Shown piece after piece: positions 52,641 to 62,678 of a stretch of 64,000 nucleotides of DNA (position 1 is the first letter of the stretch; each line of letters begins with the position of its first letter). Both the position numbers and the translations under genes were made by a program. This DNA comes from Polycyclovorans algicola TG408 (GTDB lineage Bacteria; Pseudomonadota; Gammaproteobacteria; Nevskiales; Nevskiaceae). The notes under the pieces are model-generated. The model ran no database searches, had not been told where the DNA came from, and worked only from the letters and a program-made list of their open reading frames with translations. The stretch covers positions 2,536,830-2,600,829 of the forward strand of contig NZ_JOMH01000001.1 of assembly GCF_000711245.1 (NCBI RefSeq), read 5' to 3'.

Positions 52641-53204
52641 ATGCGTCAGACCTACAAGATCGGTGTCATCGTCGGCAGCCTGCGCCAAGCGTCCATCAAT
52701 CGTCGTTTGGCAGAGGCCATGGTCAAGCTGGCACCCAGTCATCTGTCCTTTGAGTTCATCGGTCTTGAGGCATTGCCGATGTACAACGGCGACCTTGAAG
52801 CGGACCGTCCGTCGTCGGTCAATGCATTCACGCATGCCGTGGCCGCCTGCGACGGCTTGATGATCGTGACGCCCGAACACAACCGCTCACTGCCGGCGGT
52901 GCTGAAAAACGCCATTGACTGGGGGTCGAAGCCGATGGAGGCCAACGTCTGGGCCAACCAGCCCGTGGTGATCTGTGGCACCAGCCCCGGCGCGATGGGC
53001 ACGATTGCCGCGCAGTTGCACCTTCGGCAGATTCTGGGCGTGCTTAACGCGCAGGTGGTGGGCGGTGAGGCCTACATTCAATTCAAGCCTGACCTGCTCG
53101 ATGACAGTGGCGCAATTGCCGTGGAAGGCACCCGCAAGTTCCTCTCGGCCTATCTGGAGCGATTTGGACAACTGGTCCTTCAGCTTCGCGCCGACGCGGG
53201 CTGA
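52641..53204 (+). CDS. NADPH-dependent FMN reductase family protein
   Basis: 187 residues from the ATG at 52641 with GGAG upstream. Flavodoxin-like: FMN phosphate loop IVGSLRQASINRRLAEA (about 9-25), VTPEHNRSLPAVLKNAIDWGS (about 77-97) and CGTSPGAMGTIAAQLHLR. This is the ChrR/YieF type of NAD(P)H:quinone/chromate reductase. It lies just right of dif; before phage entry it was the neighbour of feoA. Confidence 0.85.
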   Translation: MRQTYKIGVIVGSLRQASINRRLAEAMVKLAPSHLSFEFIGLEALPMYNGDLEADRPSSVNAFTHAVAACDGLMIVTPEHNRSLPAVLKNAIDWGSKPMEANVWANQPVVICGTSPGAMGTIAAQLHLRQILGVLNAQVVGGEAYIQFKPDLLDDSGAIAVEGTRKFLSAYLERFGQLVLQLRADAG

Positions 53205-53259
53205 GAGTGCCGGCGTCAAAAGGCAGGCGAGTTCCTACGCGAATCTCTGACGCAGGACG

Positions 53260-53847
53260 CTAGGGCGTCCACCGATGGTCGAAGGCCTTGAGCACCCGTT
53301 CGGAATACCAGGTTTTGCCGTAGCTGCCGTTGTAGCGCGCCAATGCGGGAATCAGGTCGTCGCGCTCGCGGTCAAGGTAGTGACGCAAAATTGTGCAGCC
53401 GTAGCGCAGATTGGTCTGCGGATTGAACAGATTGTCGTCAGGCCGGCCCAATTCCTTGAGCCAGAACGGCATCACCTGCATGAAGCCCAAAGCGCCGGCG
53501 CTGGAGATGGCAAAGCGGTCGAAAAGCGACTCCACCTCGATCAACGACAGCACCAACTCAGGTGACAGGTTGGCGCGGCGTGATTCGGCGTGCACCAGCC
53601 GCAAAAATTCCAGCCGCTCGGCGTCATCCGGCATGAAGCGCTGCAGCCGACCGGACATGTCGAGCAGCCAAACTTCGGCGTCGAAGCGGTCGCCAAAGCT
53701 GTCAGATGCCGCCACCGCCTCGCTGAGCGCCGCGCGCAACTCAGGATCGGGGTCGGGCGCAATTGGCTGGGCCCCTGCCCCGGCCGCCCACAAGCCCAGC
53801 CCCAACACGGCCCAGCCTCGCCATTGCATCAGAGCGCGCACGGCCAA
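53260..53847 (-). CDS. Lytic transglycosylase (SLT domain)
   Basis: 195 residues. Signal peptide (WAVLGLGLWAAGAGAQP), then about 60 helical residues and an SLT domain: catalytic Glu in SLIEVESLFDRFAISS, GALGFMQVMP, FNPQTNLRYGCTIL and ARYNGSYGKTWYSERV. It cleaves peptidoglycan glycan strands in the periplasm. It is transcribed away from dif, 5 bp after proS on the same strand, probably in one operon with it. Confidence 0.88.
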   Translation of the reverse strand: MAVRALMQWRGWAVLGLGLWAAGAGAQPIAPDPDPELRAALSEAVAASDSFGDRFDAEVWLLDMSGRLQRFMPDDAERLEFLRLVHAESRRANLSPELVLSLIEVESLFDRFAISSAGALGFMQVMPFWLKELGRPDDNLFNPQTNLRYGCTILRHYLDRERDDLIPALARYNGSYGKTWYSERVLKAFDHRWTP

Positions 53848-53852
53848 TATGC

Positions 53853-55553
53853 CTAGCCGCGAATCCGCGCCAACACGGCGTCAAGACCAGACGGCACCCG
53901 CTCGGCATCGGCGGCGTCGCGCGCCTTAAACTCGACCTGCCCGTCGGCCAGCGCCTTGTCGCCAATCACGATGCGATACGGAATGCCGATCAACTCGGCG
54001 TCGGCGAACATCGCGCCGGGCCGTTGGCCACGGTCGTCGAGCAGCACGTCGATGCCGGCGGCCTGCAGGCCGTCGTACAACTCGGCCGTTTTGGCCTGCA
54101 CGGCCTCGGAACGATCAAGGCCAATCGGACAGATGACCACCGTAAACGGCGCCACGCTGGCCGGCCAGATGATGCCCTTGTCGTCGTGGCGCTGTTCGAT
54201 GATGGCCGCCACCAACCGCGACACACCGATGCCGTAGCAGCCCATCCACGGCGTCACCGACTGGCTGGCTTCGTCGAGTACGGACAGGCCCATCGCCTCG
54301 CTGTACTTGCGACCGAGCTGGAAGATGTGCCCGCCCTCGATGCCGCGGTAAAACTTGATGCGCCCCACCGCGTCCGGGCTGGCGTCGCCTTCAACAATGT
54401 TGCGCAGGTCGGCGGCCTCCGGTTCCGCGCAATCGCGGCCCCAGTTGACGTTCTGTAGGTGGAAGTCAGCTTCGTTGGCGCCGCAGGTGAAATCGGCAAT
54501 GGCCGCTGCGGCGTGATCGGCAATCACCGGAATCGGGCTGTTAACCGGCCCTAGGTAGCCCACTTCACACCCGAACAGCGCCTCCACTTTTTCGGGTGAG
54601 GCCATGATGAACCCGGCGCCGATCATCGGATGTTTGGCGGCCTTCACTTCGTTGAGCTGGTGATCGCCGCGCAAGGCGATGGCCCGCAGTTCGCCGCCAG
54701 CGGTTTGCACGACGAGCAGCTTGACCTTGGCAGTGAGCGGCGTGTTCAGGAACTTCGAGACCTGCTCGCAGGTTTTCTGGCCCGGCGTTGACACCTTGAT
54801 GATGTCGGCCGTGGGGGCGCCGCGCGGCCCCGGCGCAACGCAGGGCGCAGCTTCAACGTTGGCGGCAAACGGGCCGCTGTCAGACACCGCCAGCAGGTCT
54901 TCGCCCGAGCCGGCGAGCACGTGAAATTCTTCCGAGCGGTTGCCGCCGATGTTGCCGGCGTCGGCCTGGACGATGCGGTAGTCGATGCCCAAGCGGTCAA
55001 ACACGCGGGTGTAGGCCTCGCGCATTACCTGGTATTCACGACCCAGATCGGCCTCGTCGATATGGAAGGAATAGGCATCCTTCATAAGGAATTCGCGGGC
55101 GCGCATCAAGCCGAAACGGGGGCGGCGTTCGTCGCGGAACTTGGTCTGGATCTGGTACAGGTTCAGCGGCAACTGGCGATACGAACGCACGTCCTGCTTG
55201 ACGTGGTGGGTAATCACTTCCTCGTGCGTCGGGCCATAGCAGAAGTCATTGTTATGGCGGTCCTTGATGCGCAGCATCTCGCCGCCCATCTGCGCCCAGC
55301 GGCCGGATTGCGCCCACAACTCGGCGGGCTGTATCGATGGCATCAGCACCTCGACGGCACCGGCCCGGTTCATTTCGTCACGAACGATGGCCGCGACCTT
55401 GTTCAGCACGCGCAGGCCAATCGGCATCCAGGTGTAGAGGCCGCTGCCCAGCTTGCGGATGTAACCGGCGCGCTGCATGAGCTGGTGAGACACGACCTCG
55501 GCATCGGCCGGGGTTTCTTTGGCGGTGGACAGCGGAAAGCGGGAAAGGCGCAT
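53853..55553 (-). CDS. proS: Prolyl-tRNA synthetase
   Basis: 566 residues, bacterial type. Class II motif 1 region (LRVLNKVAAIVRDEMNRAGAVEV), motif 2 (KFRDERRPRFGLMRAREFLM), the editing INS domain (about 220-390, with GDHQLNEVKAAKHPM) and motif 3 near WMGCYGIGVSRLVAA; the anticodon domain starts VAPFTVVICPIG. Charges tRNA-Pro and edits Ala-tRNA-Pro. Length and order are standard (E. coli 572). Confidence 0.96.
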   Translation of the reverse strand: MRLSRFPLSTAKETPADAEVVSHQLMQRAGYIRKLGSGLYTWMPIGLRVLNKVAAIVRDEMNRAGAVEVLMPSIQPAELWAQSGRWAQMGGEMLRIKDRHNNDFCYGPTHEEVITHHVKQDVRSYRQLPLNLYQIQTKFRDERRPRFGLMRAREFLMKDAYSFHIDEADLGREYQVMREAYTRVFDRLGIDYRIVQADAGNIGGNRSEEFHVLAGSGEDLLAVSDSGPFAANVEAAPCVAPGPRGAPTADIIKVSTPGQKTCEQVSKFLNTPLTAKVKLLVVQTAGGELRAIALRGDHQLNEVKAAKHPMIGAGFIMASPEKVEALFGCEVGYLGPVNSPIPVIADHAAAAIADFTCGANEADFHLQNVNWGRDCAEPEAADLRNIVEGDASPDAVGRIKFYRGIEGGHIFQLGRKYSEAMGLSVLDEASQSVTPWMGCYGIGVSRLVAAIIEQRHDDKGIIWPASVAPFTVVICPIGLDRSEAVQAKTAELYDGLQAAGIDVLLDDRGQRPGAMFADAELIGIPYRIVIGDKALADGQVEFKARDAADAERVPSGLDAVLARIRG

Positions 55554-55772
55554 GGGGCGTTGACGGTAATCAGAGTTGGAAGTGGGGCTGGCGTGATGAA
55601 GCGGATGCTAATGCAGCGCTTCTGACAAGGCGTTAGGAGATAGCGCGTGCGATTGAGTGCAGATCGAGGCGCGAAAAGGAGGGCTAGCCGGCACGATCGC
55701 GACGATGAGCAACGAAGCGCTGTGCGCAAGCGCGCCGCCAGAACGAATGAATTGTTGGAAGCGCTGCACTCG
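55554..55772. other. Intergenic region, no supported gene
   Basis: 219 bp between proS and the next minus-strand gene. Open frames exist on both strands but are arginine-rich shadows without a ribosome-binding site. It should contain the proS promoter. Confidence 0.4.
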
Positions 55773-56105
55773 TCAATCTTCCAGCATGAGCACCCGCTCG
55801 ACGGGGGCCTGCGCACCGCGCTGCCAGGCGCGAAGCTCGAGTACGCCCTTGGTGTCGAGCGAAATGATCAGGTTCAGGCCCGCACCGTCGAGCTCATCCA
55901 GCGTCGGCACGGCGGGCGCGTCGGGTATCGACCACAGGCGCGCGAAGCACTGCGGTGGCGGCTGGGTAGTCCAGGCCAGCGGTCGCCCTGACTGCGCGCT
56001 GACGTAACCGCGTATCGCTGCGGGCTGGGCAATCTGCGCGCGGTGCAACAGGTCAATCGCCAGCCGGCGCGGCAGACGAACAGGATCAGGCAGGGTCAAG
56101 GTCAT
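55773..56105 (-). CDS. JAB/Mov34-like protein without catalytic motif
   Basis: 110 residues from the ATG at 56105. The start LPRRLAIDLLHRAQIAQPAAIRGYV and the end LNLIISLDTKGVLELRAWQ resemble the first helix and last strands of JAB/MPN proteins, which are often beside MoeB/ThiF-type genes. The middle lacks the HxHx7SxxD metal motif, so a protease role is unlikely. It overlaps moeB by 20 bp. Assignment by fold resemblance and context only. Confidence 0.5.
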   Translation of the reverse strand: MTLTLPDPVRLPRRLAIDLLHRAQIAQPAAIRGYVSAQSGRPLAWTTQPPPQCFARLWSIPDAPAVPTLDELDGAGLNLIISLDTKGVLELRAWQRGAQAPVERVLMLED

Positions 56106-56823
56106 GGGTTCCACAGACGGGACAATTCGGATCGCGAGAGACGGTCAGTCGCCGCCATTGAAGGTGCTCGGCTGACCAAGTGTGAAGGGTTCCGGCATCG
56201 TCGGCGAGCCCCAGCAGCCGGCGCAGCGTCAGCCAGGCTTGCATCACGCCCACCGTGCCGACCACCGGTCCGGCAATACCGGCGTCTTCGCAGCGCTCGG
56301 CGTCTTCACCCTGCGGTGGATACATGCAGGCGTAGCAGCCGCCCCTCCGGGTCGGGTCGAGCACCGCAATCTGGCCTTCAAAGCGGATCGCTGCCGCGCT
56401 GACCAGCGGCTTGCGCGCAGCCACGCAGGCGGCGTTGATGGCAAAGCGGGCCGAGAAACGGTCAGTGCCGTCGAGTACCACATCGGCCTCGTGAAGGCGC
56501 GCCAGCGCCGCGGCGGGCTGCAGCGGCACCACGTCGATGTCGTGGTTCAGCGCCCGCAACTGGGCGGCGGCGGCTTCGATCTTGTGTCGGCCCACATCGG
56601 CTTCGCGATACAGCACTTGGCGCTGCAGATTGCTCAGTTCCAGGCGGTCGGGATCGGCAATTAACAGCTGCCCGACCCCGGCGCCGGCGAGGTACGGCGC
56701 GCTGGCGCTGCCGAGCCCGCCCATGCCGAACAGCATCACCGTGGAATCACGCAGCATCTGCTGGCCGTTGATCCCAATTTCGGGCAGCACGATCTGGCGC
56801 GAGTAGCGCTGTAGGTCAGTCAT
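56086..56823 (-). CDS. moeB: MoeB/ThiF/HesA-family adenylyltransferase
   Basis: 245 residues. It begins RYSRQIVLPEIGINGQQ; ATP site MLFGMGGLGSASAPYLAGAGVG (about 30-50), DPDRLELSNLQRQVLY, and zinc cysteines CYACMYP and CPVCGTHD. The catalytic cysteine of UBA4-type enzymes appears near CEDAGIAGPVVG. It adenylates the C-terminus of a ubiquitin-like sulphur carrier (MoaD or ThiS). Next to prmC, as in many gammaproteobacteria. Confidence 0.87.
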   Translation of the reverse strand: MTDLQRYSRQIVLPEIGINGQQMLRDSTVMLFGMGGLGSASAPYLAGAGVGQLLIADPDRLELSNLQRQVLYREADVGRHKIEAAAAQLRALNHDIDVVPLQPAAALARLHEADVVLDGTDRFSARFAINAACVAARKPLVSAAAIRFEGQIAVLDPTRRGGCYACMYPPQGEDAERCEDAGIAGPVVGTVGVMQAWLTLRRLLGLADDAGTLHTWSAEHLQWRRLTVSRDPNCPVCGTHDLDPA

Positions 56824-57656
56824 GGCGCGCGGCCAACGGTGGCGCGCGGCTGGCCGCCGAGATCAAGCCGCGTTTCGACGCCGTCGAACCCGGCCTCGAC
56901 GAACAGGGCCTGTACGGCTGGGCGCTGGTCGAAGCCATGTTCGACCATCAACCCGCCCCCCGGCCGCAACCGATGGCGCGCGTTGGCGATGATCACGCGC
57001 AGCGCGTTGAGTCCGTCGAAACCGTCGGTGAGCGCCATCTGTGGCTCGAAACGCAGCGATGCCAGGTGCGGATCGCGGGCGGCAACATACGGCGGGTTGC
57101 TGACAATCAGATCCTGCGCAGCGCCCTGCCCCAGTAACCATTCACCGAAATCGGCGGTCTGCCAATCAATGGCCACGCCCAGCCGCTGAGCATTACCCCG
57201 GGCCACCACCAGCGCTTCGGGCGACAGGTCGATGGCGGTGACTTGTGCGTCCGGTCGTTCCAGCTTGAGCGCCAGCGCGATGACGCCGCTGCCGGTGCCC
57301 AGGTCGACCACAGTCGGTGCGTCAAGGTCGTTCAACCACGCCAGTGCCCAGGCGACCAACAGCTCGGTTTCTGGGCGCGGCACCAAGACCGCCGGGCTCA
57401 CCGCCACGCTGAAGGTCCAGAAGCCTTTTTCCCCGAGCAGGTAGGCCACAGGCTCGCCCTTGGCGCGGCGTGCAATCAGCCGCTCAAAGAACTCGGCATC
57501 GACCGGCGCCAGCTCATGGTCGAGGCGCGTGAACAACTGCGCCCGCGAGTAGCCGAGCCGATCACCCAGTAGCCATTCAGCATCCTGGCGCGGGCTGTCG
57601 CTGACCGCTTGCAAGCGGGTCATGGCGTCGGCGATGGCTTCGGCCAGGCGCATCAC
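56820..57656 (-). CDS. prmC: Release-factor glutamine methyltransferase
   Basis: 278 residues. N-terminal helical domain to about 75, then a SAM-dependent domain with [20 protein letters not shown] and the substrate-binding [39 protein letters not shown] is typical. Methylates Gln of the GGQ motif in RF1/RF2. Ends overlap prfA and moeB by 4 nt each. Confidence 0.95.
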   Translation of the reverse strand: MMRLAEAIADAMTRLQAVSDSPRQDAEWLLGDRLGYSRAQLFTRLDHELAPVDAEFFERLIARRAKGEPVAYLLGEKGFWTFSVAVSPAVLVPRPETELLVAWALAWLNDLDAPTVVDLGTGSGVIALALKLERPDAQVTAIDLSPEALVVARGNAQRLGVAIDWQTADFGEWLLGQGAAQDLIVSNPPYVAARDPHLASLRFEPQMALTDGFDGLNALRVIIANARHRLRPGGGLMVEHGFDQRPAVQALFVEAGFDGVETRLDLGGQPRATVGRAP

Positions 57657-58738
57657 CCGATCCCCGAAATCTCAGCCAACAGCTCGGCCTGATGTTCGGC
57701 CAACAGCGGTTGGATGACCGCGCCCAGATCGCCGGCAACCACCCGGTCAAGCTGATAGAGCGTCAGATTGATGCGGTGATCGGTGACCCGCCCCTGCGGA
57801 AAATTGTAGGTGCGAATGCGCTCCGAGCGATCACCGCTCCCAACCAGGCTCTTGCGCGTGGCGGCGCGTTCGGCGGCTTCGCGGCTGCGCTGGGCGTCAA
57901 TCATTCGCGACGCCAACAGCGCCAGCGCCTTCGACCGGTTCTTGTGCTGGCTGCGTTCTTCCTGACACTCAACGATGATGCCGGTCGGCAGGTGGGTGAC
58001 GCGAATCGCCGACTCGGTTTTGTTGACGTGCTGACCGCCGGCGCCAGAGCTCTTGAAGGTGTCGAACTTCAGATCAGCCGGGTTGATTTCGACGTCTTCA
58101 GCTTCAACCTCGGGCAGCACGGCAACGGTGGCCGCCGAGGTGTGAATACGCCCCTGGGTTTCGGTCTCGGGCACGCGCTGCACGCGGTGCGCACCGCTTT
58201 CAAATTTGAGTTGCGAGTAGACCCCGAAGCCGATCACCCGCGACACGATCTGCTTGTAACCGCCGTGCTCGCCGTCACTGGCCGACAGCACTTCAACCTG
58301 CCAACCCTGTGATTCGGCGTAGCGGCTGTACATGCCGAACAGGTCACCGGCAAAAATCGCCGCCTCGTCGCCGCCGGTGCCGGCGCGGATTTCAAGAAAT
58401 ACGTTGTTGCCGTCCAGCGGGTCACGCGGCACCAGAAAGCGTTGTAGCTCGGCTTCCAGGGTGTTGATGCGGGTGACGGTCGCGGGCCGCTCGGCGGCCG
58501 CCATGCTGCGCATTTCAGGGTCGGGCTCGCCCGCCATCTCGTCGAGCCCGGCCAGGTCATTGACGGCGGCGCGGTAGGCCGAGAACGCCTCGGCCACTGG
58601 CCCGAGCTGCGCATATTCCTGCGAGAGTCGCCGGAAGCGATCGGCGTCGCGTGCGGCATCCTGTGCGGCCAGCTCTTCGGCCAGTTCGGCGCGCCGGTCA
58701 ACCAGCGTCTGCAATTTGTCGATCAGTGAAGCTTTCAT
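57653..58738 (-). CDS. prfA: Peptide chain release factor 1
   Basis: 361 residues. The GGQ loop [18 protein letters not shown] (about 230-247) triggers peptide release; the codon-recognition tripeptide is PET in [17 protein letters not shown] (E. coli has PAT). It recognises UAA and UAG. Followed at once by prmC, which modifies its Gln. Confidence 0.96.
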   Translation of the reverse strand: MKASLIDKLQTLVDRRAELAEELAAQDAARDADRFRRLSQEYAQLGPVAEAFSAYRAAVNDLAGLDEMAGEPDPEMRSMAAAERPATVTRINTLEAELQRFLVPRDPLDGNNVFLEIRAGTGGDEAAIFAGDLFGMYSRYAESQGWQVEVLSASDGEHGGYKQIVSRVIGFGVYSQLKFESGAHRVQRVPETETQGRIHTSAATVAVLPEVEAEDVEINPADLKFDTFKSSGAGGQHVNKTESAIRVTHLPTGIIVECQEERSQHKNRSKALALLASRMIDAQRSREAAERAATRKSLVGSGDRSERIRTYNFPQGRVTDHRINLTLYQLDRVVAGDLGAVIQPLLAEHQAELLAEISGIG

Positions 58739-58795
58739 GGATGAACCGGTAAACGAAGCGAAGTGTATGCGGCAACGCGTAGCTCGCCCGCTTCG

Positions 58796-60076
58796 CTAAC
58801 GCTCGTGGTCGTCATCCCCCGGCACGGATCCGTCGAGTCCAAACAGGCGCCGGGTGGCTTCGAGCAGTACCCCCTGTTCGACGCGATCAGCCTGCCCGAG
58901 TCGCGACACCGGAGCGTGCAGCAGCTTGTTGGTCAGCGTGTCGGCCAAAAACTGCATGACCGCCTCGGGCGCTTCACCGTTGACCAGCCGGCGACGCGCC
59001 TTGTCGAGCACTTCATCGCGCTGGCGGGCCGCCTGATGGCGCAGTGCGCGCAGGGTGTCGCCGGCGTCACGGGCATCGAGCCAGCGCATGAAGACATCGG
59101 CTTGTCCGGCAATCAGTGTCCGTGCCTCAACCGCTGCGCCTTCGCGCAATTTCATGTTCTCTGCCACCACATGACGCAGATCATCGATGGTGTAGAGGTA
59201 CACGTCGGCCAGCTTGCCGATGCGCGGTTCGATGTCGCGTGGCACGGCCAGGTCGATCATGAAGACCGGTTTTCGGCGCCGCTGGCGCAGCGCCTTTCGC
59301 ATGGCATCAAAGCTGATCACCGCCTCGCGTGCGGCCGTCGACGAGACCACCAGATCGGCACCCGGCAGCGCGTCATCAAGCTGCGCAAGGCTGATGGCAC
59401 GTCCGCCGAGATCAGCCGCCAGGGCTTCGGCGCGCTCAAGGCTGCGATTGGCGACGGTGATCTGCCTGACGCCCTGCTGCTGCAGGTAGCGCCCGACCAG
59501 CGTGATCATTTCCCCCGCGCCGACCAGCAACGCGGTTTGCTGGGTCAGGTCCTCGTAAATGCGCCGCGCCATCTGCACCGAGGCGTAGGCCACTGACACC
59601 GGGTGGGCGCCGATGTCGGTCTCACTGCGCACCTGCTTGGCCACCGAAAACGCATGCTGGAAAAGCCGTGACAGCACGGGACCCAGGCTTTCAGCCTCGT
59701 TGGCAATGGCAAAACTCTGCTTCATCTGGCCAAGAATCTGCGGTTCGCCCAGCACCATTGAATCGAGTCCGGATGCCACCGCCAGCGTGTGCTCGACACT
59801 GCTGCGCTCGTGATGGCAGTAAACATGTTGTGCATCCAGTGCAACCACCCGGCGGTCCGCCTGCCACCACGCCACCAATGCCGCTTCGTCGACCGCACGC
59901 CCAACCGTCATGAGCTCGGTGCGGTTGCAGGTCGACAGAATCGCCGCCTCGGCCACCCCTGGTAGTGCCCGCAGGCGCGCCAGCGCATCGACCAGGTCGG
60001 CCTCGGCGAAGGCCATGCGCTCACGCAGCTCGATGGGGGTGGAATGGTGACTCAGTCCGAGGGTGATCAGGGTCAT
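58796..60076 (-). CDS. hemA: Glutamyl-tRNA reductase
   Basis: 426 residues from the ATG at 60076 (MTLITLGLSHHSTPIE). Catalytic Cys in ILSTCNRTELM (about residue 50), NADPH domain LVGAGEMITLVGRYL (about 190), then NRSLERAEAL; the C-terminal dimerisation part ends in LFGLDGS. First step of haem synthesis from Glu-tRNA. Divergent from the TPR lipoprotein gene, the arrangement seen in pseudomonads. Confidence 0.96.
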   Translation of the reverse strand: MTLITLGLSHHSTPIELRERMAFAEADLVDALARLRALPGVAEAAILSTCNRTELMTVGRAVDEAALVAWWQADRRVVALDAQHVYCHHERSSVEHTLAVASGLDSMVLGEPQILGQMKQSFAIANEAESLGPVLSRLFQHAFSVAKQVRSETDIGAHPVSVAYASVQMARRIYEDLTQQTALLVGAGEMITLVGRYLQQQGVRQITVANRSLERAEALAADLGGRAISLAQLDDALPGADLVVSSTAAREAVISFDAMRKALRQRRRKPVFMIDLAVPRDIEPRIGKLADVYLYTIDDLRHVVAENMKLREGAAVEARTLIAGQADVFMRWLDARDAGDTLRALRHQAARQRDEVLDKARRRLVNGEAPEAVMQFLADTLTNKLLHAPVSRLGQADRVEQGVLLEATRRLFGLDGSVPGDDDHER

Positions 60077-60238
60077 GCTGGATCCCGACCGCCGCCAGAC
60101 GAGTGAAAGGAAGGCGTCATGCAATGATTTTCCGGCATGGCACGCACAACAACAAGCCGATGTGCCCGGGCTGGGCCATACCGACTTGGTGTAGCCCGGT
60201 TACGCTGTCCATCATCACGCGTAGAGGATCGTTTCAAC

Positions 60239-62020
60239 ATGCAACGACATTGGACTGCCATCCGTGGCCTGACGCTGTGCAGCGTGCTGGTGCTCGCCGG
60301 CTGCGCGATGGGCGGTCGGTCACCCGAGCGCACCCAGATTGAACCTCATGCAGCACCGGTCACCACGCCTAACACCTCAGTGCCACGGGTCGACGAGCCG
60401 GTGCGACAACCGCAGCCCATCGACACCCACGCGGCCGCGACCTACCACATTCTGGTTGGCGAGCTGGCGGTGCGACGTGACCAGCCCGAGATTGCCGCCC
60501 GGGCGTTTCTCGCCGCCCTGCGGTCGGTTCCAGACCTCGAACTGGCCAAGCGTGCCACCCAGCTGGCACTGCAGGCTGGCGATGATGTGGCAGCGCTTGA
60601 GGCCGCCAGCATCTGGCTGAAGCTGGATACTCAGGAAGGCGATGCCCGCGAAGTGATTTTGCGCGTGCACCTGATCAACGAGCGCGTCGAAGAAGCACTG
60701 CCACATGCGCTGGCGGTGGTCGATGGACACGCGGCCGGTCCCGAGGAAGGCTTTCGTCACCTTGGACTGCTGCTGGCGCGCGTGCCGGCGCGGCTCGGGC
60801 CCTCGGCGCTGGCGGTGATGGAAAATGTCCGCGATCGACGCATCGACGGCAGTGGCAGCGCCGTGGCTTACGGCAGTCTGGCCCTGCGCTTCGACGAGTT
60901 GGACCTTGCTGAAGAAGCCGCGCGCGAGGCGATGGCCGATCACCCTGACGACCAGGCCGGCGCGTTATTACTGGCCGGCATCAAGGTACGGCGGGGTGAC
61001 ATCGACGAAGCGCTGGCGCTGGCCGAACAGGCCTTTGCTGCGCAGCCGAAGGTGAGCCGCGGCGATCTGCGCATGACCTTTGCCCGTGTGCTGCTGGAGG
61101 CCGGAGAGCCTGAACCCGCTGCGGCCATGCTCGAAACCGCACTCGAGGAAGACCCCGAGCTGGTCGATGCCCGCTATCTGCTGGGCGCCATCGCCGCGCA
61201 AAACGAAGACTGGCCCACCGCCGAGCGCTGGTTCAAATCATTGCTGGACACGTCCCGCGAGCAGGAAGCGGCAATGCAGCTGGGTCAGCTTGCCCAACAG
61301 GACGCCCGGTTCGAGGAAGCGCTGACTTACTACGCGCGGGTCCGCCGCGGACCCGCTGCCTTTGACGCACTGACCCGTCGCGCGGTGGTATTGGCGCAAG
61401 TGGATCGGCTTGAAGAGGCCCGTCAGCTTTTACAACGGGTCCGCAACGAATTGCCGCAGGCCGCGCCGCAATTGATCATGGTCGAGGTCGAATTGCTGGT
61501 CGACGCCGACGACCATGCTTCGGCATTGGAGCTGCTCGACACTTCGCTGGAAGATGCGCCGGACGACCCCGACCTGCGCTACGCCCGCGCACTGGCTCTG
61601 GAACGAGCCGGTGATTTGCCGCGCGCTGAAGCCGACCTGCGCCACGTCCTTGAAAACGACGAAAACGACGCCCGCGCGCTCAATGCGCTGGGCTATCTGC
61701 TGGTCGTGCAGGAGCGCAAGCTGGACGAGGCGCGCGACCTCATCGACCGCGCACTGGTGATCGAGCCCGAAGACCCGGCCATCATGGATTCCAAAGGCTG
61801 GCTGCTCTATAAGCAGGGCGATCCCAGCGCCGCCCTGCCCTGGCTGGAGCGTGCCCACGCGGCCTATCCCGATCCCGAAGTTGCCGCACACCTGGGCGAA
61901 GTGCTGTGGGTTCTGGGGCGCCAAAATGAAGCCCAGCAGATATGGGATGCCGCTCTCGTCACCGACGCCTCACACCCGGTGCTGACACAAACCCTGGAAC
62001 GGCTTGTGCCGGAAAAATGA
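60239..62020 (+). CDS. TPR-repeat lipoprotein
   Basis: 593 residues from the ATG at 60239. Lipobox LVLAGCAMGG (Cys about 22), then a proline-rich linker and TPR-like helix pairs to the end, for example AATYHILVGELAVRRDQPEIAARAF, YLLGAIAAQNEDWPTAERWF and LNALGYLLVVQERKLDEARDL (each a separate repeat). Syntenic with the TPR gene before lolB in Pseudomonas. Likely an outer-membrane-associated scaffold; partner unknown. Confidence 0.85.
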   Translation: MQRHWTAIRGLTLCSVLVLAGCAMGGRSPERTQIEPHAAPVTTPNTSVPRVDEPVRQPQPIDTHAAATYHILVGELAVRRDQPEIAARAFLAALRSVPDLELAKRATQLALQAGDDVAALEAASIWLKLDTQEGDAREVILRVHLINERVEEALPHALAVVDGHAAGPEEGFRHLGLLLARVPARLGPSALAVMENVRDRRIDGSGSAVAYGSLALRFDELDLAEEAAREAMADHPDDQAGALLLAGIKVRRGDIDEALALAEQAFAAQPKVSRGDLRMTFARVLLEAGEPEPAAAMLETALEEDPELVDARYLLGAIAAQNEDWPTAERWFKSLLDTSREQEAAMQLGQLAQQDARFEEALTYYARVRRGPAAFDALTRRAVVLAQVDRLEEARQLLQRVRNELPQAAPQLIMVEVELLVDADDHASALELLDTSLEDAPDDPDLRYARALALERAGDLPRAEADLRHVLENDENDARALNALGYLLVVQERKLDEARDLIDRALVIEPEDPAIMDSKGWLLYKQGDPSAALPWLERAHAAYPDPEVAAHLGEVLWVLGRQNEAQQIWDAALVTDASHPVLTQTLERLVPEK

Positions 62021-62634
62021 GCCGCCGTGCCGTCTCGCAACTATGGGTTCTGGGCGCGTTGCTGACACTCGCGGCCTGTGCCACGCGCCCGCCGCAGCCA
62101 TCTGTCGACGTGGTCGATCAGGACACCCGGCTGACGCGCTGGGCTTCCCACCGCGAAGCCCTGGTCGAGTGGGAGCAGTTTCTGCTTGAAGGCCGAGTGG
62201 CGGCCACTGGCCAAGCTCTGAGCGCGCGACTGCGCTGGCTGCAGGCGGAAAATCAACAGTTCGACCTGCGCTTGAGCGGGCCGGTGGGTCTCGGCGCCAT
62301 GCGCTTGCGCGGCACGCCGGGTCGCGTTGAAATTCAGGCGCGACGCGACACTTGGACCAGTACCGATCCGGAAGCCGACCTCAAGGCCTTGCTCGGCTGG
62401 TCACCCCCCTTGACCGCCCTTCCCTATTGGGCGCGTGGCCTTCCCCAACCCGGCGTGCCGGCGCGCTTTCATCTTGATGCACAAGGTCGTCTGGTGCGCC
62501 TCGAGCAGGCCGGCTGGACCATGACCGTGACCGGTTACGGCGACTCCGAGCCGGCATTGCCAACCCGAATTGAATGGCAGCGCGATGCGCAGACCGTGAC
62601 GCTGATCAACGATCGCTGGCAGCGCAGGCCATAA
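62017..62634 (+). CDS. lolB: Outer-membrane lipoprotein receptor LolB
   Basis: 205 residues; ATG overlaps the TPR gene's stop (ATGA). Signal peptide and lipobox (LLTLAACATRP), WEQFLLEGRVAATG, ARLRWLQAENQQFDLRLSGPVG and LPYWARGLPQPG are LolB-like. It accepts lipoproteins from LolA and inserts them in the outer membrane. Followed by ispE, the conserved order. Confidence 0.9.
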   Translation: MSRRAVSQLWVLGALLTLAACATRPPQPSVDVVDQDTRLTRWASHREALVEWEQFLLEGRVAATGQALSARLRWLQAENQQFDLRLSGPVGLGAMRLRGTPGRVEIQARRDTWTSTDPEADLKALLGWSPPLTALPYWARGLPQPGVPARFHLDAQGRLVRLEQAGWTMTVTGYGDSEPALPTRIEWQRDAQTVTLINDRWQRRP

Positions 62635-62678
62635 TCCGCCTCCCTTGGAACCGCGGCATGCGGTCCGCCTGACGCCCG

